A DNA stretch of 64,000 nt, from NCBI GenBank assembly GCA_945865935.1, contig CAMBFI010000010.1:1-64000 (forward strand), in the 5' to 3' direction. Below the pieces are notes generated by a model. It was not told the origin of the DNA. It saw only the letters and a program-made list of their open reading frames with translations, and ran no database searches. The translations under genes and the position numbers were made by a program. Below are positions 49,212 to 58,716 of this stretch, piece by piece (the first letter of the stretch is position 1; every line of letters starts with the position of its first letter). Source of the DNA: Bordetella parapertussis (GTDB taxonomy: Bacteria; Pseudomonadota; Gammaproteobacteria; Burkholderiales; Burkholderiaceae_B).

Positions 49212-50555
49212 TTACTTAATTAGGTACATCGGCAACCACATCACCAAGCTTGGGAAAATGACTGCGAGTGACAAGCCAATCAACTGCAGAATGACGAAGG
49301 GGATAATCGCCTTGCAAATGTCCGTCATACTGATCTCAGGTGGGGCAATGCCTTTAAGGTAAAAAAGAGCATAGCCAAACGGAGGCGTAAGAAAGCTGGT
49401 TTGTAAATTGATTGCCACCAAAATCGCAAACCACGTTAGCTGTTGGGCTGGAGTCAGTCCCAGACCAAAATCTAGCGCTGAAATGATTGGAGCAAACAGG
49501 GGCAAAACGATGAAGCTAATTTCAATCCATTCAAGAAAAAATCCTAGGACAAATATAAGCAACATAATTACTGCAAGAGTGCTGTATGGGCCACTGGATA
49601 GCGCGTTGACCGTGTCCTCGATCATTGAGTTGCCGCCAATGCGCTTAAACACGACAGAAAAACATGTTGCACCGATCGCTACAAACAGAACCATGCCGGT
49701 CGTCTTTCCTGTCTCAAGTACAACCTCTTTCAGGTTTGAAAAACTCAATTTCCCAGCGAAAGCCGCCATAATAATAGTGCCCGCCGCACCAATGGCCGCC
49801 GCCTCCGTTGGAGTCGCGATACCCGCAATGATGGATCCGAGCACGCCCATAATCAGGCAGACGGGCGCAAGCAAGTCACAACTTAAAGCAAACCAAAGAG
49901 GCCGCTTATCGTCAACATCCGCGACGCCGGCAGGTGCTTTGTGGGGATAGAAAAATGCGATGACTAAAATATAAGCAATGTAGAGAGCACCCAACAATAG
50001 GCCAGGGATTAGAGCGCCCATGAACAAATCGCCTACTGATATTTGGAGGATATCCCCGACGAGCACCAACATAATTGAGGGTGGGATCAGTATCCCGAGT
50101 GTGCCCGAGGCACACACAATACCTGCCGCAAGGCCTTTGTCGTACTTCTGGCGGAGCATAACGGGTAAAGACAGGACGCCAAGCAGGACAACTGAGGCGC
50201 CGACGATACCCGTTGAAGCCGCCATGACGATGCCTAACAGTGCTACTGATATGGCCATGCCCCCGCGCATGCCAGCGAACAGTCGCTCCAACGAAAGTAA
50301 GAGCTTTCGTGCTACATCCGACTTATCGAGCATTAAGCCCATAAATATAAATAAAGGTACCGCTAACAAAAGCCAGTTTGCAAGGGTGCCGGTAAAAATT
50401 CGTGAGACAACCGTCCCTAAAAATAAGACTGGGATGTCTCCAAAAAAACAAAAGGCAACACCGACGCCTGCTAACAGAAACGCGACTGGATAGCCTGTGA
50501 AGATCCCTGCGATCAGTGCAAGAATCATCGCTAATGGTAGGAAGTAGTCGCCCAT
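49212..50555 (-). CDS. dctM: TRAP transporter large permease (DctM-like)
   Basis: A 447-residue permease with about twelve helices. TRAP-large features are YPVAFLLAGVGVAFCFFG (about 22-39), GIVMAASTGIVGASVVLLG, ASGTLGILIPPSIMLVL and ATPTEAAAIGAAGTIIMA (about 241-258), ending LTPPFGYALFYLKG. It forms the transport channel with the DctQ-like subunit encoded 19 bp upstream and the binding protein before that. The longer-than-average C-terminal loops fit the 2-oxoacid/mannitol-chloroaromatic branch. Confidence 0.94.
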   Translation of the reverse strand: MGDYFLPLAMILALIAGIFTGYPVAFLLAGVGVAFCFFGDIPVLFLGTVVSRIFTGTLANWLLLAVPLFIFMGLMLDKSDVARKLLLSLERLFAGMRGGMAISVALLGIVMAASTGIVGASVVLLGVLSLPVMLRQKYDKGLAAGIVCASGTLGILIPPSIMLVLVGDILQISVGDLFMGALIPGLLLGALYIAYILVIAFFYPHKAPAGVADVDDKRPLWFALSCDLLAPVCLIMGVLGSIIAGIATPTEAAAIGAAGTIIMAAFAGKLSFSNLKEVVLETGKTTGMVLFVAIGATCFSVVFKRIGGNSMIEDTVNALSSGPYSTLAVIMLLIFVLGFFLEWIEISFIVLPLFAPIISALDFGLGLTPAQQLTWFAILVAINLQTSFLTPPFGYALFYLKGIAPPEISMTDICKAIIPFVILQLIGLSLAVIFPSLVMWLPMYLIK

Positions 50556-50574
50556 GATTGCTTTGGTCTTTTTA

Positions 50575-51177
50575 TTAAGTTGTAGTCGAGGAAGCGTCGA
50601 CGCGTTGTTTCGTTCTGCCGCTTAGCAAAAACCCGATATTACGAATAATGCGTCCAAGACCGCAGGCAAAAAGCAAGGCAAGTCCGATGGGAATGACGGC
50701 CTTGACCAGGTAGCGATCAGTCAGACCGCCGTAGTCTGATTTCTCTCCTGAGCGGAAAGCCATATCGACGAAGCCAAGCGATAACCAAAAAATAATTGCA
50801 CAGAAGGGCAGCAGTAAAAATATATCGCCCAACACATCCAAGATGACTTTTTTTCGATCGGGTAGGGTCGCATAGATCAGATCGACTCGGACATGGCGCT
50901 CTTCGACCATCGTAAACGCTGCCCCGAACATCACAATGACGCCTAGAAGATGCCATTCCAATTCAGTTAGGCTCGCCATTGTTAAGCGCGAACCCAAAAG
51001 TGGAATGGAAAAGCCCCAGCCAAATAGCTCACCAAGTCGCATCAACCCCCCCACTACTCCAACCAAAACGGAAAGAATAATGGGAAGAATGAGCCAAGAG
51101 CTGATGCGTCCCGGCCAGGCACTTAACTGCATCAAGTTCTGGCCGAACCGCTCTAGTGCGTGCGTCTTGGTGTGCAT
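50575..51177 (-). CDS. dctQ: TRAP transporter small permease (DctQ-like)
   Basis: A 200-residue protein with four predicted helices and the DctQ-like central loop (VMFGAAFTMVEERHVRVDLIYA, two pieces, about 77-98; the RVDL element is conserved). It is the small membrane subunit of the TRAP system. It begins ten bases after the binding-protein stop and precedes dctM by 19 bp. Confidence 0.92.
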   Translation of the reverse strand: MHTKTHALERFGQNLMQLSAWPGRISSWLILPIILSVLVGVVGGLMRLGELFGWGFSIPLLGSRLTMASLTELEWHLLGVIVMFGAAFTMVEERHVRVDLIYATLPDRKKVILDVLGDIFLLLPFCAIIFWLSLGFVDMAFRSGEKSDYGGLTDRYLVKAVIPIGLALLFACGLGRIIRNIGFLLSGRTKQRVDASSTTT

Positions 51178-51187
51178 GGATTAAGCC

Positions 51188-52234
51188 TTATTTGGTTGGG
51201 AGGCTTTGCAGTTCCATCCAGGCATTCGCAGTTTTTGCATAAGCATTCAGTGAATCTAAAGCCTCTTTGAAGATAGGATCGCTCTTGGCTTCCTCTTGGA
51301 GTACTTCAGCCGAAGCTTTGCGCAAGGCTTGAAGCACAGGATCTGGGAAACGTAGAACCTTGACACCTTTAGCTTTGAACTCTTCAAGTACGGGGCCTTG
51401 TGCAGCGGGCGCAACGGCCATAGACCAAATCACATTGGCTTTGCAGGCAGCAATAAATTGCTTTTGCTCGGTCTCTGAATATTTTTTCCAGACATTCATA
51501 TTGATAATCAGAGAGTTCCAGCTTGCTGGCTGATGCCAACCGGGAAAGTAGTAGTACTTGGAGATGTTTTGAAAGCCGAGCGACTTATCGATGATCGGCA
51601 GAGAAAACTCGGTGGCTTCGATGCGCCCCCTTTCAAGTGCAACGTAGATTTCGCCGCCCGCGATCATCTGTGATGAAGCGCCCAGTTTGTTGATGACCTT
51701 GCCGCCCAGCCCAGAAATGCGCATCTTCAGACCTTTAAAGTCTTCGGGTGTATTCATTTCTTTGTTAAACCAGCCGCCGGCTTCCGGTGCGGTTAAGTGA
51801 CAGGGGAGCACTTTTACGTTGTACTTGTCATAGGCTTTTTGCAAAATTTCGAGGCCACCACCTTCCCACATCCATCCTAGGAAGACCTCAGGCCCGGGAC
51901 CAAAAGGCATGGCGCCCATCAGGCCAGTGACTGGCACAGTGCCGGCCCAATAACCAATCCAGTCCCAACCTGCTGGAACAGCGCCCGAGCTAACGGCGTT
52001 AAATACTTCGAGCGCGGGGACAAGTTCGCCGGCGCCGTGTACTTTCATGCGTAACTTGCCACCAGATACGTCGGCGAGAAGTTTGCCCAGGTTCTCTGCG
52101 CCTTCGCCCAGATAGACCATATTTTTTGGAAACGTACTCGCAACGTCGAGTGCGCGTTGCGCTTTTGCTTCTTGAGGTTGAGATACGCCGAAAACAAATG
52201 CGGCGGCAGCGGCGAGTGCTAGGATTTTTTTCAT
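51188..52234 (-). CDS. TRAP periplasmic receptor, DctP/TakP-like
   Basis: A 348-residue TRAP receptor with a Sec signal ending near AKA-Q (about 25). The middle part (KGLKMRISGLGGKVINKLGA, GGEIYVALERGRIEATEF and SKYYYFPGWHQPAS) closely follows the pattern of TakP-type 2-oxoacid receptors, including the Arg in LKMRISG and the Trp in PGWHQP. A 2-oxo acid such as pyruvate or 2-oxobutyrate is therefore a reasonable ligand (inference). AAGGAG six bases before ATG 52234 gives strong initiation. It heads the minus-strand TRAP operon. Confidence 0.92.
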   Translation of the reverse strand: MKKILALAAAAAFVFGVSQPQEAKAQRALDVASTFPKNMVYLGEGAENLGKLLADVSGGKLRMKVHGAGELVPALEVFNAVSSGAVPAGWDWIGYWAGTVPVTGLMGAMPFGPGPEVFLGWMWEGGGLEILQKAYDKYNVKVLPCHLTAPEAGGWFNKEMNTPEDFKGLKMRISGLGGKVINKLGASSQMIAGGEIYVALERGRIEATEFSLPIIDKSLGFQNISKYYYFPGWHQPASWNSLIINMNVWKKYSETEQKQFIAACKANVIWSMAVAPAAQGPVLEEFKAKGVKVLRFPDPVLQALRKASAEVLQEEAKSDPIFKEALDSLNAYAKTANAWMELQSLPTK

Positions 52235-52530
52235 GGATTCTCCTTCGAGAGCTCGATTGATTCAAATCGACCATGATAGGCGGCTGCCCAATACCAACCT
52301 CATAAACCAGCTAAACGAGTCTGGCCTAAAAAGGCGGTACAGCGTGCAGCATGCTCCTCTCACGGCCGACGGCGTAGGTATAGTGCTAGCGGCTTCACAG
52401 TGTCTATCGCACTGTTGATTCGATTCTCGCAATAGAAACTTCCTCTGTCAATCAAACAATGAGCGTACGCGGGTAAGTCTTATGTGACAATTCAGCTCAA
52501 ATGTAAACAATTTCCTAAGGTTAGTTAGGT
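52235..52530. other. Divergent intergenic region with inverted repeat
   Basis: 296 bp between the TRAP operon and the BT1-type transporter, with both promoters expected. TCGATT (52253-52258) and AATCGA (52265-52270) form a perfect 6-bp inverted repeat around GATTCA, about 20 bases before the TRAP receptor start and so in its leader. No gene is supported here. Confidence 0.4.
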
Positions 52531-54156
52531 ATGCTCACACGCGTAACGCATTGGATGCAGCAACATATGATCGCGATTCGCCGCGACTTCCATCTGTCCT
52601 ACCTGCCCCCTCTAATGGTTTATTTGGCTGCGGGTGTCTCAAGCTTAACGTCCATTGTTGGCATATTTTTTGTCAAAGATTACCTCAGCCTGTCTAGTGC
52701 CGTCTTAGCTTCTCTAAGTTTTTGGATCGCGATCCCGTGGTCTTTAAAGATGGTTTTTGGCCATTTGGTGGACTTGTTTTGGCGCGCTAAAAATCTGATT
52801 TTATTTAGCGGCGCGCTGCTGATTGCTTCAAGCCTGTTCATTATGATTGGCTTGATCGCTGAGCGCGAGGCCATGCAAGCGATCTTGCCGGTCGACACTT
52901 GGTATGTCGTTAGTGCCTTACTCGCACCAATGGGCTACGTCTTGCAAGACTCCGTAGCAGACGCCATGACGGTTGAGGCAGTACCGCGCTTTGATAGTGA
53001 TGGACAGCCGATTGAACCCGAAAAGTTACGCTTGATGCACACGACCATGCAAACCTTAGGGCGCGTTGCTGTTGTGGGTGGATCGCTGTTGGTCTCAGTC
53101 GTTAACCTCTATGTTTTTTCAGGCGTAGAGAAGATGAGTGAAGCACAAAAGGTACAAGGCTATTTGTACGTCTATTGGGTAGCGTTGATTATTCCCTTGC
53201 TGTCTGTTCTGGGTGTGGTGATTGCTGCATGGCTCAAAGGGCGAACACGTGCGCAGTTGGAATCTAAGGGATGGAATCCAGCTCAACTTGAGCAGGCCAT
53301 TGAGGTACACGGCAATGAAACGAAGCCGAATTGGACAATCTTGATCGGTGGCTTGGTCTTCGTGCTCTTTACCCTGAGCATCGGGTTAAGTCAGATTCCT
53401 TACGGTCAGGAAATCATATTTGTTGGTTCGCTCGCGATTATTGTGTATCTCATTGCAGGGATGACGAGTGCGCTCACCCCAGAAATGCGGATCACGTTAG
53501 TGGGGACGGCATTCGTTATTTTTATGTTCCGTGCAGTGCCGACACCTGGGCCGAGTATTGCGTGGTGGGTAATCGATGAGTTGAAGTTTGATCAGTATTT
53601 CATCTCAGTACTGACCTTATTAAGTGGAGTCTTGTCGCTTGTGGGCATGTTTATTTTTCGCCGTTTTATGGCCGAGAAGCCCATTACGTTTGTGATCGGC
53701 ATGTTGGCTATTTTTAGTACTATCCTGGCACTTCCCACCTTAGGGATGTATTACGGACTACATCATTGGACAAGCGCAATGACGGGTGGGATTGTCGATG
53801 CGCGCTTTATTGCGCTCGTTGATGCAGCGGTTGAGTCTCCTTTGGGGCAGCTAGCCATGATTCCGATGCTTGCGTGGATAGCACGTTCGGCACCAGAAAA
53901 TCTTAAGGCCACGTATTTTGCAGTGATGGCTTCGTTTACCAATCTGGCGCTTTCGGCTAGTCAGTTGGGCACGAAGTACTTGAATGAAATATATATCGTG
54001 ACCCGTGAAGTGCGTGACCCCGTGACAGGTATTGTGAAAGTTGCAGCTGACTACAGTCAGCTGGGTTCAATATTAACGATCTGCCTAGTGCTGAATTTAC
54101 TCTTTCCCTTTTTAGCAGTGGCGTTCGTCAAGTGGACCCGCTTCAAGGCTATTTAG
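52531..54156 (+). CDS. Folate-biopterin transporter (BT1) family membrane protein
   Basis: A 541-residue membrane protein with about twelve to thirteen helices. It carries the BT1/FBT pattern: FWIAIPWSLKMVFGHLVDLFW (two pieces, about 65-86) and YVLQDSVADAMTVEAVP (about 135-151), then a long cytoplasmic loop near 225-260. Known relatives in Leishmania and cyanobacteria move folates or pterins; bacterial members are mostly untested. AAGG lies eight bases before ATG 52531. It is monocistronic and converges on the DUF6279 lipoprotein gene with an eight-base gap. A generic MFS assignment is the alternative. Confidence 0.82.
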   Translation: MLTRVTHWMQQHMIAIRRDFHLSYLPPLMVYLAAGVSSLTSIVGIFFVKDYLSLSSAVLASLSFWIAIPWSLKMVFGHLVDLFWRAKNLILFSGALLIASSLFIMIGLIAEREAMQAILPVDTWYVVSALLAPMGYVLQDSVADAMTVEAVPRFDSDGQPIEPEKLRLMHTTMQTLGRVAVVGGSLLVSVVNLYVFSGVEKMSEAQKVQGYLYVYWVALIIPLLSVLGVVIAAWLKGRTRAQLESKGWNPAQLEQAIEVHGNETKPNWTILIGGLVFVLFTLSIGLSQIPYGQEIIFVGSLAIIVYLIAGMTSALTPEMRITLVGTAFVIFMFRAVPTPGPSIAWWVIDELKFDQYFISVLTLLSGVLSLVGMFIFRRFMAEKPITFVIGMLAIFSTILALPTLGMYYGLHHWTSAMTGGIVDARFIALVDAAVESPLGQLAMIPMLAWIARSAPENLKATYFAVMASFTNLALSASQLGTKYLNEIYIVTREVRDPVTGIVKVAADYSQLGSILTICLVLNLLFPFLAVAFVKWTRFKAI

Positions 54157-54164
54157 TCTTGTCG

Positions 54165-55043
54165 CTACTTAACGGTTTGTGCGATACGTGTGGGCGAGAG
54201 ACTCGCAAAGTCGTCGGCGTAGTCTCGCAACTTGCCTTTTAAGTGACGGGTTTGAGTCGGTGTGAGGCTGTTCAACACCTCTGCGGTTGTTGTGGCCCAG
54301 TCTTTCCTGAGAGACTCTTGCTGCTGCACAAGTTCAGGGTTGCGATAGTCCGACAGGCTTTTTGTATAGTCTGCTAAGGCCACCTCTGCTTGCTCGGGAG
54401 CTTTTGCTCGCTGGGCTTCAAGGGTGTCAAGAAGCGCCTCTTGTCTGAGTTGCCGCTCGGTGGCCCAAAGCGAGAACGTTGCCGCACGTCGATCCGAGAG
54501 TTGTATCAGACTCGTTTTTTGTTGCTCTGTCAGCGATCCAAGCCAGTCCTCGTAGCGTTTGAGCATGCGTACGTGATGTTTTTTACGTGTGCTGCTACTA
54601 GTGGGATTTTTTAAGTAGTCTTCCGCGTAGTCCTTGTTCTCAATTTCAAAGCGATTGCGCAACCGCGTTGTTTGACTCGTCTTGAGTGTGGTCGCAATCG
54701 GTGCCAGCTGCTTTGCGGCTTGCAGGCTCAGTTCAAGAAGCGCATCTTGAACGTGTTGGTACATGAGGACAACCTCCTCAGGCGTGAAGGATTTTTTCTC
54801 ATCAAGCCGTTCGGACCATTGTTGCAACGTACGCGTGTATTGCGGTAGCGCCGTTGTACTGTGCCAAGTCGAAAAACCTGCTAATTCAGCATCGAGTAAC
54901 TCTTGCTGCTGCGAATCAAGATCGAAGTATGTGTTCAAACGATACGACAAATAGTTAGGCGCATAGTTATAGGCGATCTTAATAGAACTGCACGCAGCGA
55001 GCGAGGCTGCGCAAATCAGTAGGGCAATGAGTGATCGCGACAT
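54165..55043 (-). CDS. DUF6279-family lipoprotein
   Basis: A 292-residue predicted lipoprotein: signal with lipobox SLAAC (Cys18, followed by Ser-Ser, so outer-membrane sorting is expected). The mature start IKIAYNYAPNYLSYRLNTYFDLD is the family signature (two parts, about 21-43), and the rest is almost wholly helical and charged (for example QQQELLDAEL, EQQKTSLIQL). Function is unknown; the family is common in gammaproteobacteria and betaproteobacteria. It is a single gene diverging from the HDAC-like gene across 99 bp. Confidence 0.88.
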   Translation of the reverse strand: MSRSLIALLICAASLAACSSIKIAYNYAPNYLSYRLNTYFDLDSQQQELLDAELAGFSTWHSTTALPQYTRTLQQWSERLDEKKSFTPEEVVLMYQHVQDALLELSLQAAKQLAPIATTLKTSQTTRLRNRFEIENKDYAEDYLKNPTSSSTRKKHHVRMLKRYEDWLGSLTEQQKTSLIQLSDRRAATFSLWATERQLRQEALLDTLEAQRAKAPEQAEVALADYTKSLSDYRNPELVQQQESLRKDWATTTAEVLNSLTPTQTRHLKGKLRDYADDFASLSPTRIAQTVK

Positions 55044-55142
55044 TGGTGGGGTGTAGCCTGTTTACCGAAGATTAGAAGGGGTTATTGTGACAGTTACCTT
55101 GCATAGATCATAAAATAAAATTCTCTTGAGTACGACATTGCA

Positions 55143-56063
55143 ATGAACGCTTATTATTCCGATCACTTTGTACTGCCGCTGCCCGAAGGGCATCGTTTTC
55201 CGATGTCGAAATATAGGTCGTTGCGCGATGCGTTGATCGATACGCCTGGTATTCGCTTGCAAGAGGCCCCAGCAGCAAGCGATACCGAGCTCTTATTGGC
55301 GCATGATCCCCTCTATGTCACGAAAGTGATCTCCGGAACCTTGGATGCAAAGGAGCAGCGTGAAATCGGCTTTCCCTGGACACCAGCGATGGTTGAGCGG
55401 TCGCGCCGCTCGGTTGGGGCCACGATCGCCGCCTGTCGCTCGGCACTTGAGTCGGGTGTCGCCGTCAATTTGGCGGGTGGCACCCACCACGCGTATCGCG
55501 AGAAAGGCAGTGGGTTTTGTGTATTCAATGACGCCGCAATTGCTGCGAGAGTGATTCAGCGAACGTTTGCCGCAGACTGCAACGTAGCCATCATTGATCT
55601 GGATGTGCATCAAGGTAATGGCACGGCGGCTATCTTTCGCCATGATCCCAGCGTATTTACGTTGTCCTTGCATGGCGACAAGAACTTCCCTTTCCGTAAA
55701 GAACCAAGCGATCTCGACGTTCCGCTCCCAGATGGGTGCGACGATCAACGCTATCTTGATGCGCTGCAGCATGCGCTCGCCGAGCTCGAGCAACGATTTT
55801 CCGCTGACTTGTTCATTTTTTTGGCAGGCGCAGATCCCCATGAAGGCGATCGCTTAGGGCGTTTAAAACTGACACAGGAAGGCCTGCGGCAGCGAGACCA
55901 GTGTGTCTTTGATTATGCGCATAAACAGAGCATTCCATTAGCTGTCTGCATGGCGGGTGGTTACGGGACGAACATTGAGACGACCGTAGCGGTGCATCGT
56001 CAAACGGTGCTATTGGCCTTGGATCACCACAATCAAATGCGCAGAAAATCAGAGGTAGAATGA
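55143..56063 (+). CDS. Histone deacetylase-superfamily hydrolase (acetylpolyamine/AcuC-like)
   Basis: A 306-residue arginase/deacetylase-fold enzyme. The His-His dyad is in [20 protein letters not shown] (about 115-134), zinc ligands Asp and His in [10 protein letters not shown] (about 153-162) and Asp in [11 protein letters not shown] (about 229), and the catalytic Tyr in MAGGYG near the end. Bacterial members remove acyl groups from lysines, polyamines or small amides. Its start ATG 55143 has only a weak ribosome site. A cupin gene follows 40 bases later on the same strand. Confidence 0.92.
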   Translation: MNAYYSDHFVLPLPEGHRFPMSKYRSLRDALIDTPGIRLQEAPAASDTELLLAHDPLYVTKVISGTLDAKEQREIGFPWTPAMVERSRRSVGATIAACRSALESGVAVNLAGGTHHAYREKGSGFCVFNDAAIAARVIQRTFAADCNVAIIDLDVHQGNGTAAIFRHDPSVFTLSLHGDKNFPFRKEPSDLDVPLPDGCDDQRYLDALQHALAELEQRFSADLFIFLAGADPHEGDRLGRLKLTQEGLRQRDQCVFDYAHKQSIPLAVCMAGGYGTNIETTVAVHRQTVLLALDHHNQMRRKSEVE

Positions 56064-56103
56064 AAAGGTCGGTTTTCAAATACTTTTAAAGGAATTTTGC
56101 ATC

Positions 56104-56604
56104 ATGGGCCACACACTGGAGCAATTTACGAGCCAATGCCACAAATTTTTGAAGAGCAATCCAGGCCCGGCGGGACGAGAGCAGGTCGCGAATTTGCTGA
56201 AAGAAGTTTTGCTAGATGAACAGTTTCTTGAAAAGCATCTTCACGCAAATGTTGGCGAACGCGAAATCATTTACGAAGACCCAGAGCTTGGCTTCTGTGT
56301 AGTGGCACATAACTACCCCGGGGCAAAAAATTCGACTCCTCACGATCATGCGCATTCCTGGGCGATTTACGGTCAGGCGCGAGGCGAGACTGAAATGTGC
56401 GATTATGAATTGCTTGAGGCCGCTACGGCAGATAAGCCTGGCAAGGTGAAGTTTACGAAGCGCTACAAGTTGGTTCCGGGTGTTGCGCACGTGTATAACG
56501 AAGGTGATCTGCATTCACCCGAGCGTAAAGCGTCGACGAGTTTGATTCGTATCGAAGGCACTAATATGGCCAAAGTCAATCGCTTCAAGTTTGAAGCAAT
56601 CTAA
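56104..56604 (+). CDS. Cupin protein, cysteine dioxygenase-like
   Basis: A 166-residue cupin. The metal-binding motif region is TPHDHAHSWAIYGQARGETEM (two pieces, about 80-100, giving His-x-His and a Glu), and a later His lies in LHSPERKASTSLIRIEG (about 139). This layout matches the cysteine-dioxygenase-type cupins, though the second-sphere residues cannot be judged by eye. A thiol or small-acid oxygenase is plausible, but a non-catalytic cupin is possible. AAAGGAA precedes ATG 56104. A strong terminator follows the stop. Confidence 0.78.
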   Translation: MGHTLEQFTSQCHKFLKSNPGPAGREQVANLLKEVLLDEQFLEKHLHANVGEREIIYEDPELGFCVVAHNYPGAKNSTPHDHAHSWAIYGQARGETEMCDYELLEAATADKPGKVKFTKRYKLVPGVAHVYNEGDLHSPERKASTSLIRIEGTNMAKVNRFKFEAI

Positions 56605-56618
56605 ACGTTCTCGATAAC

Positions 56619-56657
56619 AAAAAAGGCGTTTGACAGTGTCGTCAAACGCCTTTTTTT
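56619..56657. terminator. Bidirectional rho-independent terminator
   Basis: GGCGTTTGAC (56625-56634) and GTCAAACGCC (56641-56650) form a perfect 10-bp stem with a six-base loop, flanked by six A bases on the left and seven T bases on the right. It ends the cupin transcript on the plus strand and the convergent Bug 9 transcript on the minus strand. Confidence 0.93.
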
Positions 56658-56699
56658 ATGCCCGTTAACTTTTGATGTTCGTTAACTTTTTAGCTGTAT

Positions 56700-57701
56700 T
56701 TAGTTCGTGGTTGAAATCCCCGCATTTTTAATCACGATACCCCAGCGTTCATACTCCGCTTTCATGTAAGCCTGCGAATCTTCTGGCTTACCAAATACGA
56801 GTTGTGCCCCACCGGCCTCTAAGCGCTTCTGTGCTTCTGTCCCATTCAACGACTTCACCAATGCTTGATTCAGTCGCTCGACGACCTCTTTAGGCGTCTT
56901 GGCGGGCACCATTGGCATATACCAAAGTGATGAAATCATCTTAGGAAAGCCGAGCTCTCCGAACGTAGGAAGATCTGGCGCAAGGCTGTTGCGCTTGGGG
57001 CTCACTGCTGCGATGGCACGCAACTTGCCGCTCTTGATGTGTGGCATGAGCGAAGGGAAGCCGTCGAACATAATGTCAACCTGCCCACTCGCTACGTCGA
57101 CCACAGCGGGTGCCGAGCCCTTGTAGGGCACGTGCAGCATTTTGATTCCCGCTTCAGTCATAAAGAGCTCTGCCGTCAGATGGGGCGCGCTGCCGGCACC
57201 GGGCGTAGCAAAACTCATTTGTCCATTCTTCTTTTTGGCAAGATCGATGAGCTCTTGCACACTGTTAACCGGCAGATTCGCGTTGACGGCGAGCACGAGA
57301 GAAAACTCTGCCACAACGCCCAGTGGCATGAAGTCCTTGAAGAAATCATAAGACGTCTTCGTGTAAAAGTGTGGGCCGATTCCGTGCGTGGAGATTGCAC
57401 CTTGCAGCATCGTATAACCATCTGCGGGTGCTTTTGCGACAAACGCGGTTGCAATCGTGCCGCTCGCCCCAGCTTTGTTTTCAATCAGCACGGACTGTCC
57501 GACTTGTTTGGAGAGCGCTTCACCAATTGTGCGTGCGACGAAATCTGCAGCACCGCCCGGGGGAACTGTCACTACCATGGTGATAGGCTTGTCTGGATAG
57601 CCGGTCTGGCTGTGTGCCGTGACGCTTGCGAAGGCAAGCGGAAGTGCTAGGGCAAGGGCGCGGCTAGCGAATAGTTTTAAGAGTTTGCGAGTATGCATCA
57701 T
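56700..57701 (-). CDS. Bug/TctC-family periplasmic receptor 9
   Basis: A 333-residue Bug receptor with a long Sec signal (cleavage near AHS-Q, about 32). Hallmarks: GYPDKPITMVVTVPPGGAAD, IENKAGASGTIATA, APADGYTMLQ (Ala replaces the usual Lys/Asp-Pro) and LHVPYKGSAPA. It lies 41 bp downstream of the PuuE-like deacetylase gene on the same strand and is probably co-transcribed with it, so it may import that enzyme's substrate. Confidence 0.92.
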   Translation of the reverse strand: MMHTRKLLKLFASRALALALPLAFASVTAHSQTGYPDKPITMVVTVPPGGAADFVARTIGEALSKQVGQSVLIENKAGASGTIATAFVAKAPADGYTMLQGAISTHGIGPHFYTKTSYDFFKDFMPLGVVAEFSLVLAVNANLPVNSVQELIDLAKKKNGQMSFATPGAGSAPHLTAELFMTEAGIKMLHVPYKGSAPAVVDVASGQVDIMFDGFPSLMPHIKSGKLRAIAAVSPKRNSLAPDLPTFGELGFPKMISSLWYMPMVPAKTPKEVVERLNQALVKSLNGTEAQKRLEAGGAQLVFGKPEDSQAYMKAEYERWGIVIKNAGISTTN

Positions 57702-57742
57702 AGATATCCGGCTGGGTTATAAATTGAACAAGATAAAACAGC

Positions 57743-58651
57743 TTACTTGACGGTGCTTCCAGGAACAACCCCGTCTGGCAGGCTATTAATGTGGTCATAG
57801 ATCTCACCGGGTTTTGCAAGCCAAATCTGGTCGCGATGCGACAGAATGTGTTGCATCACTCGGCGTAATTGACGCAGACGATAGGGCTGCCCAAGAATAA
57901 AGCTATGCAACACAATGCTCATCACGAGCGGCCGTTTGGCTGATTCTTCGAGCATTTCATCAAACTGGTCGATCAGATTTTCGCAAAACAATTGAGCGGG
58001 GGTGCGCCGCGAGACGCACTCAATCGAGTCATTGAGGTCATGAGAATAGGGGATCGAGAGAATACGCCCATGTTTGGTACGAAACCAAACCGGTTGGTCG
58101 TCTAACGGCCAGTCCATCATGTATGTAAACCCCTGCTCTTTGAGTAGGTCAGGAGAGTCGTATGTTTGGGAAATATAGGGTGCTAACCATCCCTTGGGGG
58201 CAACACCTTCGTGTTTAAAAATGGTTTGCGCTGCTTCGCGAATACAGGCGCGTTCTTGTTCAAGCGACATGTCCACTTGCCGCTCTGAATTCGTGCGCCC
58301 GTGCCCGACGATCTCGTCGCCTCGCTTACTAAATGCGGCAATCATTTCTGGGCAGTACTCGTAGAGCTCTGTGTTGACCAAGAGCGCATAGGGAAAATCA
58401 AGATCTTGGGCCAGCTCAAGTAGACGCCAGGCACCCACTCGGTTGCCGTAGTCTCGCCACGCAAAACTACGGGAATTGGGTTGGGGGTGAGGAACGGCAT
58501 AATCGTTGCCCATCCCTTCGCCGAAAGCAAAGTGTTCGACGTTTAGGCTAAAGTGGATCGCTAGGCGTTTGCCGTCCGGCCAACTGTAGTCGGGTCGATT
58601 CGAAATCGCCGAATAGTCATACCGATCGTGAGATTTCAACATTGCGGCCAT
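57743..58651 (-). CDS. Polysaccharide deacetylase-fold protein, PuuE-like
   Basis: About 302 residues of the NodB/CE4 fold as found in cofactor-independent allantoinase PuuE and related amide hydrolases: opening PDGKRLAIHFSLNVEHFAFGEG (two pieces), RDYGNRVGAWRLLELAQDL, EIVGHGRTNSERQ (about 115-127) and GWLAPYISQTYDS. The usual catalytic Asp of CE4 enzymes is Asn here (SLNVEH), as in PuuE-type relatives. ATG 58651 and ATG 58642 are both possible behind AGGAG; TTG 58663 is less likely. It precedes Bug 9 on the same strand. A ureide or cyclic-amide substrate is inferred; sugar deacetylation is unlikely. Confidence 0.85.
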   Translation of the reverse strand: MAAMLKSHDRYDYSAISNRPDYSWPDGKRLAIHFSLNVEHFAFGEGMGNDYAVPHPQPNSRSFAWRDYGNRVGAWRLLELAQDLDFPYALLVNTELYEYCPEMIAAFSKRGDEIVGHGRTNSERQVDMSLEQERACIREAAQTIFKHEGVAPKGWLAPYISQTYDSPDLLKEQGFTYMMDWPLDDQPVWFRTKHGRILSIPYSHDLNDSIECVSRRTPAQLFCENLIDQFDEMLEESAKRPLVMSIVLHSFILGQPYRLRQLRRVMQHILSHRDQIWLAKPGEIYDHINSLPDGVVPGSTVK

Positions 58652-58716
58652 GCTCCTAAACAAGCGAAAGAGTGATGTAATTGAACAGATGGTAGCCCCA
58701 CCCTCGCGGAAAATCT

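Noticed and set aside
55293-55841. A 182-codon open frame antisense to the HDAC-like gene
   Set aside because: The sense strand has the full catalytic set of a deacetylase; the antisense frame is a by-product of codon bias.
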